From an uncultured Bacilli bacterium (lineage in GTDB: Bacteria; Bacillota_I; Bacilli_A; RF39; UBA660), in contig CAJOJO010000004.1 of NCBI GenBank assembly GCA_905235045.1, forward strand, positions 1 through 35,407: a DNA stretch of 35,407 nucleotides. Reading direction: 5' to 3'. Within the stretch, counting starts at the first letter, position 1. Each line of letters starts with the position of its first letter. Below the pieces are notes generated by a model. That model was not told the origin of the DNA, did no database searches, and saw nothing but the letters and a program-made list of their open reading frames with translations. Below, one piece after another: positions 1 through 7,329 of this stretch. The position numbers and the translations under genes are program-made.

Positions 1-1937
1 AACATATAAGTGAATTATCACCTAAATTACAAGAAAAATTATTAACTGATAAAGATAATGCTTATATGAGTTATCATTTAGCTACCATTATTAAAGATGT
101 CCCAATAGATATTAATATTAATGATGCTAAAGTATTAGAAATTGATACTAATAATTTAGTTAAATTATATGAAGATTTAGAATTTTATTCTTTCTTAAAA
201 AATATGAAAAAAGAAGAAAAAAATATTGATTATAAAATTATAAAAGATATAAATGAAGTAAATATTGATGAACCATCTAGTATTTATTTAGAAATCTTAG
301 GTTATAATTATCATACAGCTAAAATACTAGGAGTTGCGATATCTAATAGTAAAGAAAATATTTATATTCCAGCTAACTTATTAGATAAAAAAATAATTAA
401 CGAAAATATTAAATATACTTATGATTTAAAAAAATTATATGTTAGTTTAAATAGATTAGGAATTAATTGCTCTAGTGTTAACTATGATGCTTTTATTGCG
501 GCTTATTTACTTGAATATAATATTAAAGATGATATTGCTTATTTAGCTAATACTCTTAATTATGATATTCCTTTTTATGATACTGTTTATTTAAAAAATA
601 AATCAAAAGATTTATATGAAGAAAAATCATTAGAAGAAACCGCTAAACTAGCTTGTTTAAAATCTAAATTTATTTATGAAACAAAAGATTTATTACTTAA
701 AAAAATAGAAGAAAAAGATTTAGCATATTTATTTAATGAAATAGAAATGCCTTTATCATATACTTTAGGTGATATGGAAATAACTGGTGTTTATGTTGAT
801 ACAACTATATTAGATAATATGGGCCATGAATTTGAAAGTAAAATGAAATCTGTAGAACAAGAAATATATGAACTTGCCGGATGTGAATTTAATATTGCTA
901 GTCCTAAACAATTAGGAGAAGTTTTATTTGAAAAACTAGAATTAGATCATGGTAAAAAAAATAAAAAAGGTTATTCTACAAGTATTGATATTTTAGAAAA
1001 ATTAAAAAATGATCATCCGATTATTGAAAAAATAATTGAGTATCGAACAGTTAGTAAGTTATATACTACCTATATTATTGGTTTAAAAAACTATATTTTA
1101 GAAGATGGTAAAATTCATACAATTTTTACTCAAACATTAACGAGAACAGGACGTTTATCATCAATTGATCCAAATTTACAAAATATTCCTATTCGTAATG
1201 AGTATGGTAAAATGATTCGTAAAGCTTTTTTACCTAGTAAAGATTCTGTTATTTTAAGTGGCGATTATTCACAAGTAGAACTTAGAGTTCTATCTCATAT
1301 GGCAAATATTGAATCATTAAAAGAAGCTTTTATTAACAATATTGATATTCATAGTCAAACAGCTTCTGATATCTTAAAAAAAGATTTAAAAGAAATTACA
1401 TCTAATGATCGAAGAATTGCGAAAGCAGTTAACTTTGGAATTATTTACGGGATTAGTAAATATGGTTTATCTGAAAATTTAGGTATTGGTATTAAAGAAG
1501 CTAGTGATTTTATTGATAAATATTATGAAACATATCCTGGTATTAAAGAATATATGAATGATACAATTGATAAAGCCTATTTAAATGGTTATGTTAAAAC
1601 TTTAATGGGACGTATTAGAACGATTGACGAACTTTCTAATAAAAATAAAATGATTAGAATGAGCGGCGAAAGAATAGCTTTAAATACTCCTATTCAAGGA
1701 ACTAGTGCGGATATAATTAAAAAAGCTATGGTAGAAATTGATAAAGAATTTAAAAAACAAAATATAAAATCAAAAATGATTTTGCAAGTCCATGATGAAT
1801 TAGTTTTTGATTGTTTAGAAAGTGAGCTTGATAAAGTTACTAAAATAGCTGATGATATTATGGAGAACTGTTATCAATTATCTGTCCCATTAAAAGTAGA
1901 TTTTAATTATGGTACTGATTGGTATCGAGCAAAATAA
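1..1937 (+). CDS. polA: DNA polymerase I, 3' part (5' end outside window)
   Basis: Family A DNA polymerase, which fills gaps and replaces RNA primers during replication and repair. The reading frame is open from the first base, and the residues before the first internal Met (position 66) look like the end of the 5' nuclease domain (a KLQEKLL stretch, then LATIIKDVP). The gene therefore starts upstream, and 66 is not its start. Polymerase motif A (DYSQVELR) is encoded at about 1263-1286, motif B (RRIAKAVNFGIIYG) at about 1410-1451 and motif C (HDE) at 1791-1799. The middle domain, where a 3'-5' exonuclease would sit, lacks the DxE metal-binding motif, so proofreading is probably lost, as in Bacillus-type Pol I. 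A terminator follows the stop directly. Confidence 0.96.
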   Translation, partial: HISELSPKLQEKLLTDKDNAYMSYHLATIIKDVPIDININDAKVLEIDTNNLVKLYEDLEFYSFLKNMKKEEKNIDYKIIKDINEVNIDEPSSIYLEILGYNYHTAKILGVAISNSKENIYIPANLLDKKIINENIKYTYDLKKLYVSLNRLGINCSSVNYDAFIAAYLLEYNIKDDIAYLANTLNYDIPFYDTVYLKNKSKDLYEEKSLEETAKLACLKSKFIYETKDLLLKKIEEKDLAYLFNEIEMPLSYTLGDMEITGVYVDTTILDNMGHEFESKMKSVEQEIYELAGCEFNIASPKQLGEVLFEKLELDHGKKNKKGYSTSIDILEKLKNDHPIIEKIIEYRTVSKLYTTYIIGLKNYILEDGKIHTIFTQTLTRTGRLSSIDPNLQNIPIRNEYGKMIRKAFLPSKDSVILSGDYSQVELRVLSHMANIESLKEAFINNIDIHSQTASDILKKDLKEITSNDRRIAKAVNFGIIYGISKYGLSENLGIGIKEASDFIDKYYETYPGIKEYMNDTIDKAYLNGYVKTLMGRIRTIDELSNKNKMIRMSGERIALNTPIQGTSADIIKKAMVEIDKEFKKQNIKSKMILQVHDELVFDCLESELDKVTKIADDIMENCYQLSVPLKVDFNYGTDWYRAK

Positions 1938-1960
1938 CTAACAGAAATGTTAGTTTTTTA
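1936..1960 (+). terminator. Rho-independent terminator of polA
   Basis: An 8-bp stem (AACTAACA with TGTTAGTT) closes a GAAA tetraloop and runs into a T tract. It begins on the polA stop codon. Confidence 0.9.
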
Positions 1961-1969
1961 TTAAAATTA

Positions 1970-1998
1970 TTGCAATACAAACAATTGTTTGTTATAAT
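1970..1998 (+). promoter_or_regulatory. SigA promoter with palindromic operator (LexA-like)
   Basis: A -35 box TTGCAA (1970-1975) and a perfect -10 box TATAAT (1993-1998) are 17 bp apart. Nearly the whole spacer is a perfect 16-bp palindrome, ACAAACAATTGTTTGT (1977-1992), whose core is CAAAC-N4-GTTTG. The same core lies in the recX promoter at 16756-16769. A repressor bound here would block RNA polymerase. LexA is the best guess because of recX, but no lexA gene is in the window. Confidence 0.8.
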
Positions 1999-2003
1999 AT
2001 AAG

Positions 2004-2124
2004 CGTATTAGATAATTTGCCTGATATCTATTATGACAATTGAGGTCGATAACGTGTATTTCTAAAGGCAAAATAGAAATATGCATGATGCGGAGTATAC
2101 TTTTTTAAAGTATGCTCTTTTTTT
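2004..2124 (+). ncRNA. Unassigned structured RNA or leader ending in a terminator
   Basis: A strong promoter and an intrinsic terminator bound about 120 nt without a convincing reading frame. A hairpin (TATTTCTA 2057-2064 with TAGAAATA 2074-2081, extendable with wobbles and mismatches) has a 9-nt loop. AGGCAAA (2066-2072), mostly in that loop, is complementary to TTTGCCT at 2016-2022, which would form a pseudoknot. A small GAC...GTC hairpin (2035-2047) lies between. The terminator (2093-2124) precedes the KilA-N gene, so this may be a small RNA or an attenuating, riboswitch-like leader. I could not match it to a known riboswitch class. Confidence 0.6.
2093..2124 (+). terminator. Intrinsic terminator of the structured RNA
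   Basis: An 11-bp stem (GAGTATACTTT with AAAGTATGCTC, one G-T wobble) closes a TTT loop and is followed by seven T residues. Transcription of the KilA-N gene from the promoter at 1970 must read through it. Confidence 0.9.
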
Positions 2125-2189
2125 ATCTGGAAAGGAGGAAAAATATATAAATATTGACCTAAACTTAAGAAAGGAGAAAAAATATGAAT
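2119..2189 (+). repeat. Direct repeat leader, copy 1 (before KilA-N gene)
   Basis: This 71-bp segment recurs at 3079-3149 with two mismatches (2129/3089 and 2137/3097), exactly 960 bp away. It carries an AAGGAG ribosome site just before the start codon and a second SD-like AAAGGAGG farther up with no ATG after it. It runs through the start codon and so transplants a complete translation start. Confidence 0.95.
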
Positions 2190-3053
2190 GATAAAATTAC
2201 AACTATTATGAATGTGAATGAAAATGAAATTAGGGTGATGAGAATTAATGATGAAGATTATATTTCGTTAACTGATTTGGCAAGATATAAAAATCCAACT
2301 GATCCATCAGATGTAATAAAAAAGTGGTTAAGTAATTATGATACAATTGAATTTTTAGGTTTATGGGAAGAATTAAGTAATAAAAAATTTAATTCGGCGG
2401 AATTCGGCCTAATTAAAAGTGAGGCACCTAAAAAGTCATTTACAATGACACCAAGTCAGTGGTGTACAAGAGTAAATGCTATAGGAATGACATATAGCAA
2501 AGGTAAATATAGTGTTGGCACATTTGCGCATTCTGATATTGCTTTAGAATTTGCTTCTTGGATTGATAATTTGTTTAAAATATATTTAATAAAAGAATTT
2601 AAAAGATTAAAATATAATGAAAGTTATCAAGAAAAAATAGAATGGTCTGTTAGAAGAAGTTTATCTAAAACTAATTATAGAATACATACTGACAGTATTA
2701 AAGAAAACATAGCCCCTAAACTTACCGAAAAACAAAAGCAATTTGTTTATGCAAGTGAAGCAGATGTAACAAATGTTGCTCTATTTGGAATGACAGCAGG
2801 GGAATGGAGACAAAATAATCCTGATTTAGAAGGTAATATTAGAGATTATGCAGATATTCTTCATCTAGTTGTTTTAAGTAATTTAGAAGTTTTAAATGCA
2901 AATATGATTGAGAATAATATAAAACAAAGTGAAAGACTAGAAAGATTAAATACTACGGCAAGAAAAGAGCTTAGTATTTTATCAAAAAATAAAAATGTAC
3001 TCGGTATTGAAAAATTAGATAAAAAATTAATAGTTGCAAAAAAAATTAAGTAA
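2184..3053 (+). CDS. KilA-N domain protein (paralogue of 34284-35132)
   Basis: A 289-residue protein. Residues about 10-140 form a KilA-N-type domain, a fold found in phage and viral DNA-binding proteins: YISLTDLARY, then FTMTPSQW, and HSDIALEFASW near its end. A helical linker follows. Residues about 180-265 form a second conserved module (LTEKQKQF, FGMTAGEWR, GNIRDYADILH) that also ends the neighbouring Bro-N protein in diverged form. The start has a good AAGGAG site. The gene sits behind the operator promoter, the structured RNA and terminator, and the repeated leader. A regulatory, antirepressor-like role is inferred from the family. No phage structural genes are nearby. Confidence 0.85.
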   Translation: MNDKITTIMNVNENEIRVMRINDEDYISLTDLARYKNPTDPSDVIKKWLSNYDTIEFLGLWEELSNKKFNSAEFGLIKSEAPKKSFTMTPSQWCTRVNAIGMTYSKGKYSVGTFAHSDIALEFASWIDNLFKIYLIKEFKRLKYNESYQEKIEWSVRRSLSKTNYRIHTDSIKENIAPKLTEKQKQFVYASEADVTNVALFGMTAGEWRQNNPDLEGNIRDYADILHLVVLSNLEVLNANMIENNIKQSERLERLNTTARKELSILSKNKNVLGIEKLDKKLIVAKKIK

Positions 3054-3058
3054 ATTTA

Positions 3059-3084
3059 AATAATAAAAAAATTATTAGTTTTTT
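3059..3084 (+). terminator. Weak terminator-like hairpin after KilA-N gene
   Basis: A purely A/T stem (TAATAA at 3061-3066 with TTATTA at 3072-3077) is followed by GTTTTTT. It is weak, so the Bro-N gene downstream is probably partly co-transcribed. Confidence 0.4.
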
Positions 3085-3149
3085 ATCTAGAAAGGAAGAA
3101 AAATATATAAATATTGACCTAAACTTAAGAAAGGAGAAAAAATATGAAT
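3079..3149 (+). repeat. Direct repeat leader, copy 2 (before Bro-N gene)
   Basis: Second copy of the 71-bp leader at 2119-2189, with two mismatches. It supplies the Bro-N gene with the same ribosome site and start context, including the first codons (ATGAAT). The promoter and structured RNA are not duplicated. Confidence 0.95.
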
Positions 3150-3989
3150 AACAAATTAGAAACTTTAACAAATTTATTTGAAGGAAAAGAAATTAGAAGC
3201 ATCTGGGATAGTGAAAAGGAAGATTACTATTTTAGTGTAGTTGATGTTATAAATGCTTTAGCAAATCCAAAGGAGCCAAGAAAATATTGGAATGATCTAA
3301 AAAAGAAACTAAGAAGTGAAGGAAGTGAGTTGTCCGAAAAAATCGGACAACTGAAAATGAAGTCACCTAAAGACGGAAAGAATTATTTAACTGATACATT
3401 AGATACAGAAGGAGTATTTAGACTTATTGAGTCGGTACCTAGTCCTAATGCTGAGCCATTTAAACTATGGTTAGCTAAATTAGGTAAACAAAAAGTAGAT
3501 GAAGTATTTGATCCGTCAAAAGGAATTGATCAAATGATAGATTTCTATTTAAAAAAAGGCTATTCATTAGAGTGGATTGAAGCCAGAATAAAAGCTATTA
3601 TAAATAGAAAAAAACTAACTAAAACTTGGAAAGAAAATGGTATTAATAGTAATGCTGAATACGCTATTCTAACTAATGAAATATATAAAGAATGGTCCGG
3701 TATGACAGCAGGTGAATATAAAAGATTCAAAAAAATTAGAAAAGAGTCACTAAGAGATAATATGACTGATATAGAAGTTCTTTTAACTGACTTAGGTGAA
3801 TTAACAACCCGTGAAATAGCTAAAACTAAAAAGCCGCAAGGATTAGATGAAAATATAGAAGTTGCCAAAAGAGGTGGTAAGGTTGCTAAAGATGCTAGGA
3901 ACTCTTATGAAAAAGCTACAAACCAAATCGCACTATCAAGTTCTAATTCACTAAATAATAAATATATTGAACACACCAATACAAAATAA
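3144..3989 (+). CDS. Bro-N (phage antirepressor-type) protein
   Basis: A 281-residue protein. Residues about 10-110 form a Bro-N domain: IRSIWDSEKEDYYFSVVDVI, RKYWNDLKKK, then TLDTEGVFRLIESVPSPNAE and FKLWLAKLG. Bro-N domains occur in phage antirepressors and baculovirus BRO DNA-binding proteins. The C-terminal half carries WSGMTAGEYKRFKKIRKESLRDNM and LGELTTREIAK (shown here as two motifs), resembling the C-terminal module of the upstream KilA-N protein. The two genes thus combine different N-terminal DNA-binding domains with a related C-terminus. The gene uses the repeated leader and ends at a clear terminator. Its target is unknown. Confidence 0.88.
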   Translation: MNNKLETLTNLFEGKEIRSIWDSEKEDYYFSVVDVINALANPKEPRKYWNDLKKKLRSEGSELSEKIGQLKMKSPKDGKNYLTDTLDTEGVFRLIESVPSPNAEPFKLWLAKLGKQKVDEVFDPSKGIDQMIDFYLKKGYSLEWIEARIKAIINRKKLTKTWKENGINSNAEYAILTNEIYKEWSGMTAGEYKRFKKIRKESLRDNMTDIEVLLTDLGELTTREIAKTKKPQGLDENIEVAKRGGKVAKDARNSYEKATNQIALSSSNSLNNKYIEHTNTK

Positions 3990-4012
3990 AGGAAGTGTAA
4001 ACTTTCTTTTTT
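3989..4012 (+). terminator. Terminator of the KilA-N/Bro-N island
   Basis: AAGGAAGT pairs with ACTTTCTT (one wobble) around a GTAA loop and is followed by T residues. It separates the island from murG. Confidence 0.85.
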
Positions 4013-4017
4013 ATTTT

Positions 4018-4046
4018 TTTCATAATAAATAATAATATGGTATAAT
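4018..4046 (+). promoter_or_regulatory. Promoter of murG operon, extended -10
   Basis: TGG-TATAAT (4038-4046) is an extended -10 element. A weak -35 (TTTCAT, 4018-4023) lies 17 bp upstream. Confidence 0.7.
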
Positions 4047-4066
4047 ATTTAATAGGATGTGATTAT

Positions 4067-5143
4067 ATGAAAGTAGTCATAAGTGCTGGTGGAACAGGTG
4101 GACATATTTATCCTGCTTTAGCCATAATTAATAAAATAAAAGAAAAAGAACCAAATAGTGAATTTTTATATATTGGAACTCACAACCGAATGGAAAAAGA
4201 TATTGTCCCAAAATATAATATTCCTTTTGAACAAATAGAAATATATGGTTTTAGTAAAACAAAAATATTTAGAAATTTTAAATCAATATCTTGTATTATC
4301 AAAGGAATTAAAAAATGTAAAAAATTAATTAAAGAATTTAACCCTGATATAGTTATTGGGGTAGGTGGATATGTAACAGTACCAGTAATTTACAGTGCCA
4401 AAAAATTAGGCTATAAAACAATTATTCATGAACAAAATAGTATTCCTGGTAAATCAAATAAATTTTTAATTAAATATACTGATAATATTTTGGTTAGTTT
4501 TCCATCATCAATTAAATATTTCCCTGAAGATAAAACAATATTTACCGGTAATCCTTGTAGTGAGGAAGCAATTAAAAAAGAAGCTATTGATAAAACCACT
4601 TTAGGACTTCATAAAGATAAAAAACTAGTATTAATTGTTATGGGATCTTTAGGATCAGTAAAAGCTAATAATGCTTTATATAAGGCAATGGAATCATTTG
4701 ATGGTAAAAATTATGAAGTATTATATGTAACAGGTGATAAATTCTACGAAGAATATAGTAAGCGAAAATATCCTAGTAATGTTAAAGTAGTACCATTTAT
4801 AAACGAAATGACTAGAGTTATGAAAGTAACTGATGTTATGGTATCTCGTGCTGGCGCATCAACTTTATCAGAAATAATTAGTTTAAATGTTCCAACTATT
4901 TTAATACCAAGTCCATATGTTGCGAATAATCATCAATATAAAAACGCTATGGATTTAGTAAATGAAAATGCTGCTTTATTACTAGAAGAAAAAGATTTAA
5001 ATGGTAAAAACTTAACTGATAAAATTGATGAATTAGTCAAAAATCCTAATATTGTAAAAGAAAACTTAAAGAAATTTGAAATAAATGATAGTGCTTCAAA
5101 AATATATGAAGCGATAAAAGGTAGAGTAGATTATGATAAATGA
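4067..5143 (+). CDS. murG: UDP-GlcNAc:lipid I GlcNAc transferase MurG
   Basis: Peripheral membrane glycosyltransferase that adds GlcNAc to lipid I to make lipid II, the peptidoglycan precursor. The 358 residues match the usual length. The N-terminal glycine-rich loop GGTGGH is at residues 8-13. GVGGYVTVP follows in the N-domain, and SRAGASTLSEI in the C-domain is the UDP-GlcNAc-binding region. The gene begins an operon: its last 11 bases overlap murB, which suggests translational coupling. It stops on TGA, which shows that UGA is not read as Trp here. Confidence 0.97.
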   Translation: MKVVISAGGTGGHIYPALAIINKIKEKEPNSEFLYIGTHNRMEKDIVPKYNIPFEQIEIYGFSKTKIFRNFKSISCIIKGIKKCKKLIKEFNPDIVIGVGGYVTVPVIYSAKKLGYKTIIHEQNSIPGKSNKFLIKYTDNILVSFPSSIKYFPEDKTIFTGNPCSEEAIKKEAIDKTTLGLHKDKKLVLIVMGSLGSVKANNALYKAMESFDGKNYEVLYVTGDKFYEEYSKRKYPSNVKVVPFINEMTRVMKVTDVMVSRAGASTLSEIISLNVPTILIPSPYVANNHQYKNAMDLVNENAALLLEEKDLNGKNLTDKIDELVKNPNIVKENLKKFEINDSASKIYEAIKGRVDYDK

Positions 5144-6020
5144 AATAAAAAAAATTAAAAATCTTAGAATATTAGAAAATGTTAATCTAGAAAAATATAC
5201 ATCATATAAATTAAATGGTAAAGCTCGTGTTTTAGTATATCCAGAAAACACAAATGCTTTAATTAATTTACTAAAATATTTAAGAGAAAATAATCATAAA
5301 TATAAAGTAATTGGTGGTGGTTCTAATTTAATATTTGAATCTAATTATGATGGTGTTTTAATTAAACTAGATTATTTAAATGAATTAAAAATTACCGATA
5401 CCTTAATTAAAGTAGGAGCAGGGTATAATACTATGGCTTTGGCTTTAAAAGTGTCAAGAATGGGCTTAACTGGTATGGAGTTTGCTACTGGTATTCCAGG
5501 AACAATTGGTGGCGCTATTATAAATAATAGTGGTGCTTATAAATCAGATATGGGTTATATTACCGAAAGTGTTGTTGTTTTAACTCCAACTTATGAAATA
5601 AAAACAATGTATAATAAAGAATTACAATATCACTATCGTGATTCATTCTTTAAACATAACCCAGATTATATTGTTTTAGAAGCTAGTATTGTCTTAAAAA
5701 ATGGTGATAAAAAAGAAATAATTGAAGTAATTGAAGATAGAAAAAAAAGAAGATTAATGGCTCAACCATTAGAATTTCCATCAGCTGGTAGTGTATTTAG
5801 AAATCCTCCTGATAATTTTGCTGGTAAACTAATTGAAGATATTGGTTATAAAGGTAAAATTATAAATGGTGCTCAAGTATCTGAAAAACATGCTAATTTT
5901 ATTATTAACATTGGTCATGCTAAAGGAGAAGATATCATTAAACTAATTACGGAAATAAAAGAAGAAATTAAAAGAAAATATAATATTGATTTAATCTTAG
6001 AACAAGAAATAGTAAGGTAA
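5133..6020 (+). CDS. murB: UDP-N-acetylenolpyruvoylglucosamine reductase MurB
   Basis: FAD enzyme that reduces UDP-GlcNAc-enolpyruvate to UDP-MurNAc with NADPH. The FAD-binding region contains VIGGGSNLIFE and GIPGTIGGAIINNSGAY. SAGSVFRNP holds the catalytic Ser, and a Glu near the C-terminus (LEQE) fits the second catalytic acid. At 295 residues it matches the short type II MurB of Gram-positives. It overlaps murG by 11 nt and precedes divIB by 8 nt, an order (murG-murB-divIB) also seen in Bacillus. Confidence 0.97.
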   Translation: MINEIKKIKNLRILENVNLEKYTSYKLNGKARVLVYPENTNALINLLKYLRENNHKYKVIGGGSNLIFESNYDGVLIKLDYLNELKITDTLIKVGAGYNTMALALKVSRMGLTGMEFATGIPGTIGGAIINNSGAYKSDMGYITESVVVLTPTYEIKTMYNKELQYHYRDSFFKHNPDYIVLEASIVLKNGDKKEIIEVIEDRKKRRLMAQPLEFPSAGSVFRNPPDNFAGKLIEDIGYKGKIINGAQVSEKHANFIINIGHAKGEDIIKLITEIKEEIKRKYNIDLILEQEIVR

Positions 6021-6028
6021 GGAATAAT

Positions 6029-6778
6029 ATGAAAAAGAGTTCAAAAAAAGTTGCTAAAAAAAAGGCAACTAAAAAAACAATAAAACCAACCAATAATTAT
6101 GTATCAAAACATGGTAAAAAAGGAAAAAAAGTCCGTATCCGTTATGGCAGACTAATTATCTTTTTTATAATTATTTTCTTAATAATATACTTATTTTTTA
6201 CTTATGTAAAAATCCCAATTAGAAATATTTATGTAAAAGGTAATAGTATCTTAACTGATCAAGAAATAATTGACATTTCTGGTTTAAGAGATTATCCATC
6301 AGTATTAAGCTTTACTAATTATCAAGTAGAAAAAAAACTAACAAAAGACATAAATATTAAAAAAGCAACAGTAAAAAAGAACTTTCGTAAAGTATATATT
6401 GAAATAGAAGAAAACTATGGATTATTTTATAATAGTGAACTTAAAAAAACAATTATGGATGATGGACGAACATCTGATATTCAAAATGTTCCAACTTTAA
6501 TTAACCATGTTACGGAAGACACATATAAATTATTCATTGAAAAAATGAAATTGCTTAATCGTGATATAATAGATCGTGTTTCTGAAATTAAATATGATCC
6601 AAATGATGTAGATACAGAAAGATTCTTATTCTATATGAATGATGGTAATTATGTTTACATAACATTAGAAAAAATTGAAACATTAAATAACTATGTTGAT
6701 ATAATTAAAACATTTGAAAATAAGAAAGGAATTCTATATTTGGACTCTGGAGAGTACTTTGAAATGTTTGAGAACTAG
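6029..6778 (+). CDS. divIB: Cell division protein DivIB/FtsQ
   Basis: Bitopic divisome protein that forms a subcomplex with FtsL and DivIC. The N-terminus is very basic (lysine-rich, residues 1-40). One membrane segment spans about residues 43-61, followed by a POTRA domain (IPIRNIYVKGNSILTDQEI) and the beta domain, facing the cell surface. The length of 249 residues is normal for low-GC Gram-positives. It is the last gene of the murG operon, closed by a terminator that starts inside its final codons. Its partner ftsL lies just downstream in the next transcription unit. Confidence 0.93.
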   Translation: MKKSSKKVAKKKATKKTIKPTNNYVSKHGKKGKKVRIRYGRLIIFFIIIFLIIYLFFTYVKIPIRNIYVKGNSILTDQEIIDISGLRDYPSVLSFTNYQVEKKLTKDINIKKATVKKNFRKVYIEIEENYGLFYNSELKKTIMDDGRTSDIQNVPTLINHVTEDTYKLFIEKMKLLNRDIIDRVSEIKYDPNDVDTERFLFYMNDGNYVYITLEKIETLNNYVDIIKTFENKKGILYLDSGEYFEMFEN

Positions 6779-6795
6779 AAATAGTTCTTTTTTTT
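6771..6795 (+). terminator. Terminator of murG-murB-divIB
   Basis: AGAACTA pairs with TAGTTCT around a GAAA loop, followed by a run of T. The stop codon of divIB is part of the hairpin. Confidence 0.9.
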
Positions 6796-6827
6796 ATAAA
6801 AAAAGTGTAAAATTTATAAAAAATATC

Positions 6828-6856
6828 TTTACAAGATATATTAAAAAGAGTAGAAT
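6828..6856 (+). promoter_or_regulatory. mraZ promoter
   Basis: TTTACA (6828-6833) and TAGAAT (6851-6856) are 17 bp apart. The first MraZ box starts at the next base, so the boxes cover the transcription start and early leader. Confidence 0.85.
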
Positions 6857-6891
6857 AGTGGTAGACAGTGGAAAAAAGTGGGGTAAAGTGG
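6857..6891 (+). promoter_or_regulatory. Four MraZ boxes (AGTGG every 10 bp)
   Basis: AGTGG occurs at 6857, 6867, 6877 and 6887, with an exact 10-bp period and so on one face of the helix. MraZ is known to bind short direct repeats with a TGG/GTG core near its own gene and repress the division operon. The spacing, position and neighbouring mraZ make autoregulation the natural reading. The last box runs into the GGTGAT ribosome site, so bound MraZ would also cover the leader DNA there. Confidence 0.9.
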
Positions 6892-6900
6892 GTGATAAAT

Positions 6901-7329
6901 ATGTTCATGGGAGAATACAATCATACAATTGATGATAAAGGAAGATTAACAATTCCTGCTAAAATCAGAGAACAACTAGGAACAAATTTTATTGTTACTC
7001 GTGGATTAGATAACTGCTTATTTATTTATCCAAAAAATGAATGGGAAAATGTTATAAGTAAATATCGTGAATTACCTAACACTAAAGATGCCCGTAACTT
7101 TATGAGATTCTTCTTGTCAGGAGCTACTGTAAATGAGTTTGATAAACAAGGACGAATTAATATTGCTAACTCACTTATCAGTTATGCTAATTTAAAAAAA
7201 GACTGTGTCATTATCGGTGTTAACGAAAGGTTAGAAGTTTGGGATAAAGATAATTGGGATAACTTTATTATAACCAATGAAAAAACAATAACCGAAGTTG
7301 CTGATAAATTATTTGAGGTTCAAATCTAA
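6901..7329 (+). CDS. mraZ: Transcriptional regulator MraZ
   Basis: A 142-residue regulator with two tandem SpoVT-AbrB domains, each with a DxxGR signature: DDKGRLTIPAKIR near the N-terminus and DKQGRINIA in the second half. MraZ proteins form rings that bind the repeats before the division cluster. I choose the ATG at 6901 (protein MFMGEYNHT...) because it matches the family N-terminus and has GGTGAT at 6891-6896. An in-frame ATG at 6868 lies inside the operator boxes and lacks a ribosome site. Its stop overlaps the rsmH start (TAATG). Confidence 0.96.
   Translation: MFMGEYNHTIDDKGRLTIPAKIREQLGTNFIVTRGLDNCLFIYPKNEWENVISKYRELPNTKDARNFMRFFLSGATVNEFDKQGRINIANSLISYANLKKDCVIIGVNERLEVWDKDNWDNFIITNEKTITEVADKLFEVQI

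Noticed and set aside
66-68. ATG at 66 as the polA start
   Set aside because: The frame is open to the window edge and the upstream residues fit the 5' nuclease domain end; the gene begins outside.
3560-3868. Minus-strand open frame inside the Bro-N gene
   Set aside because: It lacks a ribosome site, and its hydrophobic look comes from reading AT-rich codons backwards; other frames opposite known genes are rejected likewise.
1936-4012. KilA-N/Bro-N island as a prophage
   Set aside because: No integrase, structural, lysis or replication genes and no attachment-site repeats are seen; only the regulator-like genes remain.
6868-6900. Longer mraZ start at 6868
   Set aside because: It lies within the MraZ boxes, has no ribosome site, and adds residues not found in the family.
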